From assembly GCA_018350325.1 (NCBI GenBank), contig JAEVLN010000008.1, positions 2,356,001 through 2,420,000 on the forward strand: a DNA stretch of 64,000 bases, in the 5' to 3' direction. The stretch's first letter is position 1. Each line of letters starts with the position of its first letter. The position numbers and the translations under genes were made by a program. This DNA comes from Globodera rostochiensis. Its lineage: Eukaryota > Nematoda > Chromadorea > Rhabditida > Heteroderidae. This document shows, one piece after another, positions 30,972 to 41,347 of this stretch. The notes below the pieces were generated by a model. That model was not told the origin of the DNA and did not search any database. It saw only the letters and a list, made by a program, of their open reading frames with translations.

Positions 30972-33514
30972 ATGAGCACAGTGCCGAGCTACGAGTCCCC
31001 CTGGGGGAATGCAACACACGTCGGGACAGAATGGTAAATGGAGGGAGGGACAAATGCTTGGGGGCGGGTGCCTTAGGGAGAGCGAAGAGAATTAGCCTAA
31101 AAGTCCAAATCACGCTTAGGCCAACCCTCCCGGCATGCAAGTCAGTTTCACCATTGTGGTCAGCTTCCATTCAAACTTCATCACTCGTTGGTTGCTTTTC
31201 TGCTTCAATTTGTGAATTGTTTCCTTTTTTCAGGCGTTGATCGGGCTTACAACATCCAGTGTGCTTATCAGGTAATTAGCTTTCTCCTTTTTACATTTAC
31301 TAATGGCTATGGCCGGCCATTAGGAACCCGAGAGACTGCTCAGTGCGCAAATTGATGTGAGGTGAGTTTTGAGAAGGAAGCGGACTTAAAGGGATGGTTT
31401 TAACTGACCAGTTCAGCTCGCCTCCAATCATTCAAATAAGCAACCAAATGGAGGCTCCGCAGTGTGAGTATCGCATTCATGGACAATCCAGTGCTGATCA
31501 GGTGGTGGGGAGGCGGGGGTAATGATCGGGGAAAATGGCAATCCAGTGCTGATCAGAATGGTGCGGAGGTGGAGGCGGGGGCGGGGGTAATGATCGGGGG
31601 AAATGGCAATCCAGTGCTGATCAGGTGGTGGGGAGGCGGGGGTAATGACCGGGGAAAATGGCAATCCAGTGCTGATCAGAATGGTTGCGGAGGTGGAGGG
31701 GGGGCGGGGGTAATGATCGGGGGAAATGGCAATCCAGTGCTGATCAGGTGGTGGGGAGGCGGGGGTAATGATCGGGGAAAATGGCAATCCAGTGCTGATC
31801 AGAATGGTGCGGAGGTGGAGGCGGGGGCGGGGGTAATGATCGGGGGAAATGGCAATCCAGTGCTGATCAGGTGGTGGGGAGGCGGGGGTAATGATCGGGG
31901 AAAATGGCAATCCAGTGCTGATCAGGTGGTGGGGAGGCGGGGGTAATGACCGGGGAAAATGGCAATCCAGTGCTGATCAGGTGGTGGGGAGGCGGGGGTA
32001 ATGACCGGGGAAAATGGCAATCCAGTGCTGATCAGGTGGTGGGGAGACGGGGGTAATGATCGGGGAAAATGGAAATCCAGTGCTGATCAGGTGGTGCGGA
32101 GGTGGAGGCGGGGGCGGGGGTAATGATCGGGGGAAAATGGAAATCCAGTGCTGATCAGGTGGTGGGGAGACGGGAGTAATGATCGGGGGAAAATGGTAAA
32201 GGATGAATTGTGTTAGATTTATACAATCAGAGCCAACTCCTAAAAGTATTTGAAATGATCCAATTGGTGGTGTCTTTGTGCCGTAATCATCTCGATCGTT
32301 CGTGCAGGTGCTAAATGTGCGTGTCGGCGATATGGTCGAGCATGAATGGCTTTGTCATGGACGGGAGATGGACTTCCAGAGTGATTCTTCAAGCGGAGAG
32401 CGAATGGCGCAAATGTTTGGGTTGTTAGTGCACGATTGTTTTGTTGATGATGGGAAGAGTCGTCGGGAGAAAGTGGTGGACAGCAAAGGGTAGGCGGGGC
32501 GGGGGAGGGGAGGGGGACTTCACAATGCAGCTACAAGAAGCTTTCCAGCTGCTCCAAGGACCCTTTGATCCTGCCGACCCCCAAATACTCTCCCAACTCC
32601 CTTCGTGCCAGCATTCTTTCCTCCGTGGCCAAGTTCCCCGACGGAGACCTCGTCGGCTTTCAGGTCCGCAATTGTCCTCGTAAACTCTTCATCTTCCATA
32701 AATCAGTGCTCCATCACAGTGTGCATGCGCGACTTGGGCAAATGTGACGGGTTCACTGTGAGTGCCAAGAAATTAGTTTGATTCATGCTGCTCGAGAACG
32801 GAGTCAGAGTTAGCCTCCATCGGTCTTTGAGGCTTGACTTTCGTTTTTCAATCTCCAGACTTAATTTCTTAGTCGAAGGAACAGCTTTAAAAACACGCTG
32901 AGTCACGCTTCTCACTGCTTCATTGTTTTAGCCACCGAATTGCTCTGAAAATGGCCCCTTTGGTTCCAACGTCGGCGAAAATCATTCAATACAAAATCGG
33001 ACAAAACGTTCCCCAAACGTTGAAAGAATGGCCAAATCGATGGGTTGGGAGCTGAACTCGCCTTTGGCAAGTTAAAGTGCCCCTTACATTCTGCTGATTT
33101 TGCTTTCAGATGACAGTGTTCGACTTGGCCGAAGGAGCCGAAGAAGCGACGGGAGACGGACTTTATGCAAAAGAGAAAGGTCTGTGCTTTTGAGTTTCTC
33201 TGTTGGTTTATGCCCTTACAAATCAGTGTTTTAATTACCCATCTTTTTGGCATAATCCTTCCCTTCTCAATACATTTGCTCCCCGACTTTCAGCTCGTTT
33301 CCGTCAGCCGCTGTACGCCGCCTGGCACAATTTGCCAAAACCATCGGCTGGCCGCATACCGACCGGTCACTCCTTCTCCCAAATGTGCGTGTCCCTCCCC
33401 CTGTTCGCCCTGCTCATCTCCGCCTCCACTTTTCTTGTCACCGTTTCGGCCGGCACTCTCTTCGTCACACTGATCTTCCGCGATTCCCTCTCACCAAACG
33501 GAACAAAACATTGA
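30972..33514 (+). pseudogene. Cuticlin-like ZP protein, 5'-truncated copy (A3)
   Basis: The block runs from 30933 to about 33808 and contains exons 4 to 14 as in A2, with the furin site and membrane anchor. Exons 1-3 are absent, and the left end lies in intron 3 (equivalent to 11850), directly after the G-rich satellite. The proteins of A1, A2 and A3 are identical over most exons, which points to recent duplication or ongoing conversion. Without a signal peptide, secretion is not expected. Confidence 0.8.
31484..32196 (+). repeat. Twelve-copy donor-carrying minisatellite (cuticlin A3)
   Basis: Same unit as in A1 and A2, with 12 exon-end copies. The order of variant units (gaatggtgcggaggtgg) differs from A2, so the arrays have rearranged independently. 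In another frame the array is open for about 160 codons, which is a by-product of mixed unit lengths. Confidence 0.95.
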
Positions 33515-33810
33515 ACAAATTGCATTAGTTAAATAAAATCTCTTTCTATCTTTTTGTAATTTAATGGGACCAATTATTTTGTACAATAAATTTGTTGAAG
33601 AGTAATCGAAAGTCCGTCCATTCGATTTAGCCAACCGTTTTGAGCCCATCGGTATAACAAACATTTTGCTTGCTTCAATAGACTGAAGAGCGCATCCCCG
33701 TCAATTATTGAGTGAAGAATTTCGACGCTGTCCAACGGACGGAGGTGGACAAAAGAATGGCGGGGGGGGGGGCTGTCCCATTGTCCTCAGCCTCCCCCCC
33801 CCCCCCCCCT

Positions 33811-34210
33811 AGGAACCGGACAGTTTGGCGCCGTTTTTTCGGCACTGTGCCGTTTTGGCTTCTAGAAACTCACAATATAAAAATTTTTAAGAGCCAAATG
33901 TCCAAATTACCGGGGCGCCATTGGTCGCCCGGCTCCAAAAACGCGCCAAACTGTCCCAACCCCAGAAAAAAGCAAAGAAAAACGCATTTTCTTCGACATT
34001 TCGAAATATGAAATCTTTTTAACCCAAATTTTGACTGATTTAATATTCCAAGTTAACAACAAAGGGTACCATGGAAGACGGCCTCTGGTCTTTTATTTTG
34101 TTAAGAAACCCGATCAAAACTGTTGATATGTCAATATTTCTTTAATTTAGTTTAATTTTTAAAATTTACCTCCATCTTTATTTGACAAAAAATAAAAAGA
34201 AAAATGCATA
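33811..34210 (+). pseudogene. Chitinase remnant with internal deletions (D3)
   Basis: Three short pieces of the D2 locus are joined: 33811-33853 (equivalent to about 24188-24232, chitinase intron), about 33854-33990 (equivalent to about 24409-24540) and about 34020-34210 (equivalent to about 25655-25858, the chitinase 3' end). All exons upstream and most between are gone. The left edge abuts an uninterrupted C run (33793-33809). Confidence 0.8.
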
Positions 34211-34884
34211 TCAAATGAACTTCTTAACCAGTGCTGACACTTTGGATGCGTGTAACTCTTTGCGATAGCGCATAAAATAGGCGGGGACTGGTGCCAAAAC
34301 ACGGTTGCCGAGCGGATTCCCCTCATTGTTCTGAAAACAAAAAAATGACAGAAGAAAATGCGACAAAACTCTACCAACAGAACGACGTTGTTGGTGTCGG
34401 TGGCGGGCATTCCGTGCTTTCTGATAAAATAGTGCTGCTTACACCCGACGACCACTGCACGCTTCATTTCGCCTCTAATAGCGACCAACACCTTGCAACA
34501 AAAAAAAGATTTGTTTTGAGACATGAATGCCTAATTCGAAAAAATTGCCTACTCTGTCGCCAAGTTCAGCCTTGGGCATGTGTCTTTTGCGGTATCCATC
34601 TTTGTACACCCATATGATGTAAGCCAACTTCCCGCTCATATTCGCCTCCTTAGCAATCTCTGAATTGTCCACACAGAGAACGCGCGACCTCCTCGTCATG
34701 CCATACTGGGGAGGACGAGTTCGATGACGACTCATTTCATCACTTAAAAATTGGTATAGAATAATTGTTAAGAGTTTACTTACAGTGGTTGTGGAAACCA
34801 TCTTCCCTTTCCAGTTGAAGCAAACATTTTGGAAAACCGTGCCGCATTGAATGGTGTCAGCAGAGAGGTGAATAACTGATTCAT
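34211..34884 (-). CDS. mrpl-14: Mitochondrial ribosomal protein uL14m (MRPL14)
   Basis: Three exons on the minus strand. The first starts MNQLFTSLLTPFNAARFSKM (34884), typical of a short mitochondrial targeting sequence, and ends FPQPL at a gtaagt donor. The second gives YGMTRRSRVLCVDNSEIAKE, YIIWVYKDGYRKRHMPKAEL and GDRV. Then come VLVAIRGEMKRAVVVGCKQH, MPATDTNNVVLL and the last exon NNEGNPLGNRVLAPVPA to KKFI. VxCVDNS, VVG and DxNNVVL are signatures of bacterial-type L14 proteins, which sit at the subunit interface of the large mitoribosomal subunit. The start could also be the second Met (MFAS). A fragment of its last exon lies at 25851. Confidence 0.9.
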
Positions 34885-35335
34885 TTCTGATTTATTAAAA
34901 TTGTTAAATTCTGAGAATCGCTGGTACACAGGGGAAATTCGTAGAAAAATTAATCGGGAACAATAGCACTTTTGATTGTGAGTAACAAATGAATTGTTAA
35001 AGAAAAGCTCTTGTTGGGCCTTTAGCAGGCCAAAAATGCATAAATTTGAATTAGTTGATTTGATTATTTGAATATAATGTAAAATTGGCGAAATGTCTGG
35101 GCGCAAATGTCGGGACACGAGTACTACTACCTAATTTTTTATTCGAATTTGTTTGAATAAAATGTAAAAAATTTTTGGTACGTATAAACCGGGCTAGAAC
35201 CGGAAAAAGTAGATAAAAGTAAAATCCAAGATTTGCTTCTAATAAAAAAATCCGGACCTTAGTGAGCAATTATCTCGTGAAAACCGATTAAATGTTGTAA
35301 AACTTTATTATAAAAAACTTTAGAATGAATGGCCG

Positions 35336-38300
35336 ATGGCTTCAATTAATCACATTAACCAAATGAGAAGTGTTACCATGGCAGATACCACCCATTCAGC
35401 TTCACAAAAAAGAAGAGCAAATACTACAACTTTATCGCTCTATGATTCGGACGAGGAAGTAAATGTGCTAAACAAAAAAGCACATAATGAGGACGGAACC
35501 CATGAAGGAGGATCTAATATGGGGTTTATTCCGTCAATATCATCAACTCGGAATGTTTCTGGTACGTTTCTCGTAAACTAAAATTGTTAGACTAATTTGC
35601 TAATCGGTAATTTTAGAAGCAGAGAAAGTTTGTTCAGCAAATGCGCCGGATTCGGTATTGTACAGTGCCGACGAATGACGAGGCGGACACGGCGGGAGAA
35701 AACTTTCGTAATTATTTAGATGGTACCCTTTTTTGAACAAAGAAATTTAGTGTTCAATGTCGCGATAAACTAATTTCTATAGGGGTTTCTGGTCGTAGAA
35801 TCTCCGAAGTCCGGACCGGAATTCAAATCTTTTTTTGAAAATGCCATTTTCTAAAAGGAACAACTTCGACAGAAAACCGATGGTATTTAGGAGCTGCAAA
35901 AGCGCCACAACAACAACACCAACGGCTCCCAACGTACAATTCCTTCTCATTTGCCCGGATTTGGCTCTGCCGACCAACTGAAGCGGTGGAGGAGCTTTCT
36001 GAAGGGGAAGCCGGGGCTTGACGGGCAGGGCTTTCGCCGGTACGGCAGTCGACTGAGTCCGGATGCCAACGGCGAATGTCCCCTGGTGAGGAAAAACTTA
36101 GGCCCAACGCATACGAACGCCAATTCCTTAAAGATATGCCCTCCGTGTGAAGAATTGGAAGACAAAGAACGCATGCCGAAGGGAATCAGTGCCAAGGGGA
36201 GGAGACAACGGAGGTTGGCAGATGAGCACAGTGCCGAGCTACGAGTCCCCCTGGGGGAATGCAACACACGTCGGGACAGAATGGTAAATGGAGGGAGGGA
36301 CAAATGCTTGGGGGCGGGTGCCTTAGGGAGAGCGAAGAGAATTAGCCTAAAAGTCCAAATCACGCTTAGGCCAACCCTCCCGGCATGCAAGTCAGTTTCA
36401 CCATTGTGGTCAGCTTCCATTCAAACTTCATCACTCGTTGGTTGCTTTTCTGCTTCAATTTGTGAATTGTTTCCTTTTTTCAGGCGTTGATCGGGCTTAC
36501 AACATCCAGTGTGCTTATCAGTATGGAAAGGATGCTGTAAGCCTTTGTCATTTATTCATGGTCACTTAAGGCGTTTTCAGCTTAAACCGAGCCCAGACAG
36601 CACTCGTTCGCGTTACGTAACCGTCCATACGTTGCCCCCGGTGCAGCCCCAGGGCGTGCCGCATCGAGAGCCGCAGGGAGACCCACCACGTCCCCGCGTT
36701 GATCAGCCGACGAATGACGAAACGGATACGGCGGGAGAAAACTTTCGTAATTATTTAGATGGTACCCTTTTTTGAACAAAGAAATTTAGTGTTCAATGTC
36801 GCGATAAACTAATTTCTATAGGGGTTTCTGGTCGTAGAATCTCCGAAGTCCGGACCGGAATTCAAATCTTTTTTTGAAAATGCCATTTTTTTCTTAAATT
36901 CATCATTTTTGACTCAAAGTTGCTCCTTTGCATTCTAAGGACGTTTCCCGCCCCATTGATCGCGAATCTACTATCTAATCTATTATAAAACTGGTTTATC
37001 TCGACATTGAATACTAAATTTCTTTTTTTCAAAAAGGGGGGGGGTACATCCTAAATAATACCCACAACTTTTTAAAAAATCAATTCGAACGGGCGACGAT
37101 TTTCACGACGGGGGGGAGGGGGGGTCGCAACACTATAGGGATGACAAACATTTTTTTTCCTAAAGAAATCCTCTTTTCAAACAGAGCCAGGCGTGTCCAC
37201 CATTTACGAAGATTATGTGGCCGGAGAGCCGCAGAAGAAATAGCGAGGGCGGAAAGAACATAGCGACGATCTCCAAATTCTAGGCAGTTCAAAAAAAACA
37301 GTACAAAGTTTGACAATTACATTCTGTTGTTACGCTTATCAACTCGGAATGTTTCTGGTACGTTTCTCGTAAACTAAAATTGTTAGACTAATTTGCTAAT
37401 CGGTAATTTTAGAAGCAGAAAAAGTTTGTTCAGCAAATGCGCCGGATTCGGTATTGTACAGTGTGTGCATTGAGAGAAAGGGCGAGCGAGAGGAAATGCA
37501 GGACAGACATTTGGTTTTGGATTCGTTTGCGAGCTTTTCTGGAAATTTTCTACTGGCTGGAGCCGACGATTCACAAGGAGTGTAGGATTCGACATAGACG
37601 AAATGCTCTCATCGAAGCCCAACTCTTGGGCGACTAATTTTAGAAGCGCTAGGCGTTGCGCTTTGTACGCTCTGTTCGACGGACACGCCGGCCGACGTGC
37701 TGCTGATTATTGTGCCGAACATTTTGCTCAAATGTTCGTGTCCGTCTGCAAGAAATGTTGGGAAATGGATTGGAGTAAATGTAAAGCGACTTAATTCACA
37801 GATATCCCTCCGAAGAACGCTTTGTCAGCATTCGAAAGATCCATTCGGAAAATATTCGTAGAGACCTATAAAGGAATCGATGATGGTTTCCTTACTGAAG
37901 CAAGAAAACAGTGAGGAGAACTTTCCGTGTTATAATTGGGTAAGAATTACTTTAAGGAAACCGACAATGAAGGATGGGACCACGGCTACAGCGATTTTTT
38001 TAATGGATAAAACGCTTTACTGTGCGAATATTGGAGACTCGAAGGTGCAGTGTCTTACAACTTTTAATAAAATTATAAAATTGAGCGGATTTTCTGATTT
38101 GTTTAGGCTATTGTCTGCCGACACAAATCGGAGAAAAGTGCAAACATTCCACTGCAATTGACCGTAGACCACAGCCCACTTGTTTTTGATGAACGAATGC
38201 GCATTCAGAAGGCCGGTGGTACGGTCAAGTAAGTATTTATTAAGCGGATTTATCAATTTTTTTGGATAATTTCCGAATTACAGGGATGGTCGAGTAATGG

Positions 38301-38713
38301 GAATTTTAGAAGTCTCGCGTACGATTGGTGATGGCCAAATGAAAATGCATGGCGTGATTTGCACTCCTGACCTCAAGAAGCTGTCATTGACGCCCGACGA
38401 TCTGTACTTTTTAAATATTTATAATAAAGTTGAACTCCAAATTTCGTACAGATTCATCATTTTGGCATGTGACGGCCTTTGGAAAGTTTTTACACCCGAA
38501 ACTGTTGTTGATTTTGTGGCCGACCAATATAAATCGCTAGCAAAGAATGTGGAATTTATTGAGGAAAAGGATTCCGCTGGGCTGTGGACGAAAATTGCCG
38601 ATGAAATGAGTGCGGAAGCTGTGCGCAAAGGGTGTGGTGATAACGTCACTGTGTTGGTGGTAATTTTTGCCAATGTTACGAAATTGAACGATGCGTTTGG
38701 TGTTAAGATTTGA
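35336..38713 (+). CDS. ILKAP-type PP2C phosphatase, second copy with an intron-resident insertion (C2)
   Basis: Exon 1 (35336 or 35378 to 35567) encodes the same N-terminus as C1 with a few changes (KRRANT for KRKANT, plus a longer 5' extension MASINHINQMRSV). After the donor tctg|gtacgt, an acceptor is followed by the start of exon 2 (EAEKVCSANAPDSVLYS), which is cut at 35668 by block B3. The same 125 bases recur at 37337-37461 and continue into a complete exon 2 and all further exons (to 38713), identical to C1 and with all PP2C motifs. Splicing from the first donor to the second acceptor (37410) would remove the whole insertion and restore a full protein. Using the nearer acceptor would add only ADE and a stop. 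Confidence 0.8.
36232..36521 (+). pseudogene. Cuticlin fragment, exons 4-6 only (A4)
   Basis: Contains exon 4 (DEHSAELRVPLGECNTRRD), exon 5 and exon 6 (NIQCAYQ), and stops exactly at the exon 6 end (gcttatcag), where block B4 (tatggaaaggatg) begins. No other cuticlin exons are present. Confidence 0.85.
36522..37333 (+). repeat. Block B, copy 4
   Basis: Matches 15384-16236 but has lost all GETQ units (it reads VPHREPQGDPPRPR). The G runs (37036-37044, 37111-37125) are kept with slightly different lengths. It ends at tctgttgttac, where the second copy of the PP2C exon boundary starts. Confidence 0.9.
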
Positions 38714-38859
38714 AATTGTTGTTCCATTCTTTATTCTTATCAATATGCATAAATTTGTTTTTTTGTTTGAGTTCCAAGGGTCTGAATATTCACACTTGAA
38801 ATATTTACACTTAAATTTATGAATAACGTAAAAATATTTAAAGATTGAATTTGATATTA

Positions 38860-41059
38860 ATGGCCCCTGATATTGGTAATAATGCCAGTGGCGCAGATTG
38901 TGAGCGAAAGGAACAATTAGTCGAAACGGTGCCCGTTGCCGAAGTCAATTGCGATAATTTGAACATTATTTGGCCCCAACTCATTGATAGTATCAAGAAG
39001 GCACAGCTTATTTCCATTGATCTGGTCGGTTCTACAAAAAGAAACCTGCGTGACATTAAAGCATTTTGCAATTAATTTACGGCCGGGACCGACCGAAATT
39101 TGCCAAATTATCACGCTAAATTCATTTATTCCTCAAAGGAGCTAAGTGGGCTTGGCGAGAGAGCGGGTTGCATGCGCACAATGCCCGAGAGGTACAAGCG
39201 AACCCGTGAAGCGACGCGGACGCGTTCAATTCTTTCAGTTGGAATCGCCACATTCCAATTCAATGGCATTGACACCGATCAAAGGAGAGAACTCCGCTAC
39301 AAGTGCCGGGTTCGTGGGCCATTCGTCGTATTCGTTAAATTTGTGGTTTGTTTGCTTTTTTAGGTATTTGATTTGCTTGCGCTTGAGGAAAGGCCATTTG
39401 TTGTTGAGCCGGAAGCATTGCAGTTTCTTTCATCGCACGGCTTTGATTTTAATCGAGTGCTGACGCATGGAATTCGATACTCAAAAACGGTAAAGAAAAT
39501 ATATAAAGTGGTCAATGGCAACATAAATTAAGTTAGCTTTTCCGTTTGATCTTTAGGATTCGAAGGGTGGCGCCTTCCACTCCCTGTGGGAAGAAATCAT
39601 CGCCTCCGGCGTTTGCATTGCTTTCCATAATGGTCTGACGGATTTGGCCTTTCTTCACGAACACTTTTATGCACCGCTCCCCGAACTTTGTGACCAATTT
39701 GTAGCAAATTTGGCGGATTGGTTCGGAGAGAGAGAAGCAACAGACGATTATTATGCCATGGATTGCGCACTTTGGGATTCCAAATATTTGGCGGAACACC
39801 AGCAGGCACAAGCAGTGAGAAAAAAAACTAATTTAAAATCTTTATGAAATAAAACTAACAAATAAGCTGCATAGAAAAATATTTTTGGTTTAGTTTTCAT
39901 GCACCTACCTGGACTATGTTTTTCGCAAGGCTCAAAGGGACAATCAACGCTTTTTCCAAAATGAAAAGCCACATTTAACCGTTAAATTTGCCAAATTGCG
40001 GCGAAATGTTCGGAAAGTCACGAAATTTAGTCAATTGAACTGTGGCCTCAAAGAATCCTTTATGAGTGGGAATTTGGCCAATGTTCAAAAGCAAATGCTT
40101 TGCCAATCCTATGCGGTAAGACCAAAAAGTGTAGTGGAAATTAGATTTAAAAGGATATAAATTACTTCTTTGAGGACTGACATTTCAACAAAATGGATCC
40201 TTTTTTGAATCCATAATAAAAACTTTAGCAATTTGGTCATTGTCGATACCGAATGAATTGCGACAAAGAGCACGATGTTGACTTTTTGCTTGATTTGGAG
40301 GATAAAAGAGCGCAGATCAGAAGAGAAAGGGAAAGAAGGAGACGAGCAAAAAAGGAAGCGGCAAACGAAAAGGAAGAGAGCAATGCCGGAGGGGAAGACG
40401 AGGAGGAGGAGAGCGAAGAAGGAAGCAGCGGAGGGGGCGAAGGAAAAAAGAGTGGAACTAAACGAAAGCGGGGGGACGACTTGCAACAGGTACAAAAAAG
40501 AAATGTATCGTGAAAAATATAGTAAATCGTTCACATTGAAGGGAGCGAATGATTCCATAAAAGTGATCAAAGAAGTGGACCACGGGTCTGCGCCGCTGTC
40601 TCTGGACATGCCGACCAGAATCAACCGTACAGTTCATGTTTGGACGACGTCGAGGGGATCCCATCGAGCAGGTGATCGGACCGACCTACTATACTTCCAT
40701 AGAGAAATGACAACTTTTTGAGCTCTGGGCAAGGGGCGTAAAACCGAGCTCCAACAATTTTTACTTAAGGGATGGACGCGTTCATGACCGGCTTTGCTGT
40801 CCTTTTCTTTCAACTCGGGCACGCCTATCGCAATTCGGGTCGATTGGACTGTCGGTTGGCCGGTCGTATCGCATTACCCGGGAAAGAATTTCCACTGCTC
40901 ATTCGTAAAGCCAATTTTGTCACCCAAACGGAAAGCCACCAGCTGAATTGGGCGCGGGTTGAAAGCCGGCGGAGGGCATTCGACCGAGCGAAATACGCGC
41001 GATGGACCGACGACGGGAGGGAAATGCGGGGAGCTGACAGCGATGCTAAATTGCACTGA
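38860..41059 (+). CDS. TOE1-like CAF1-family deadenylase, complete copy (C2)
   Basis: The start at 38860 (MAPDIGNNASG) lies 146 bases after the PP2C stop. DEDD exonuclease motifs: ISIDLELSGLG (made by splicing), FHNGLTDLAFLHEHFY and DSKYLAEHQQAQA. CTYLDYVFRKAQRDN follows. Splicing after CQSYA joins QFGHCRYRMNCDKEHDVD, which forms a perfect C-x8-C-x5-C-x3-H zinc finger, the arrangement found in TOE1. Then come a basic/acidic low-complexity region (RRERERRRRAKKEA, EDEEEESEEGSS, KRKRG) and a conserved C-terminus (MDAFMTGFAVLFFQLGHAYR, LAGRIALPGKEFPLLIRKAN). TOE1 trims 3' ends of snRNAs and other small RNAs in Cajal bodies. The position close behind a same-strand gene suggests an operon with trans-splicing, though no leader-acceptor was proved. 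Confidence 0.9.
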
Positions 41060-41347
41060 TTTATTTGATTTCATCTGTAATATCTTCGCGCCTCTGAAAT
41101 TCTCCCTTTCAAGCAACATTTTTTGAAAACCTCGTCTTCTTTTTCACTGTCTTACGCAATTAAGTATTTTTCTTTTATTGTATGGCCATCGATTCAGATA
41201 TGTTAATTTGCATTATCGCAATTAAACCGCTCGCTTATTTATTAGACACTTAATTCTTCGTGCCGCCATAGCAGCGGACAAACTTCCAAAAAAAAAAGTA
41301 AAAATTCATTTCACTCGAAATATGCAATTTTTAAACCGCGAGTTCCG

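Larger units (their letters stand above)
35668..37336 (+). other. 1.67-kb composite insertion (B3-A4-B4) inside PP2C copy C2
   Basis: Between two direct copies of the exon 1/intron 1/exon 2 boundary lie: block B 3' part (35668-35848), cuticlin intron 3 to exon 6 (35849-36521), then block B again (36522-37333). Each part is nearly identical to its relatives. The direct repeats flanking the insertion (35544-35668 and 37337-37461) are about 125 bases, far longer than a transposase target duplication. Confidence 0.9.

Noticed and set aside
30354..31170. Proline/leucine/serine-rich minus-strand frames of up to 263 codons
   Set aside because: They are the complement of the G-rich satellite and run across its junction into cuticlin intron and exon sequence. 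All frames are open because the repeat lacks stop triplets.
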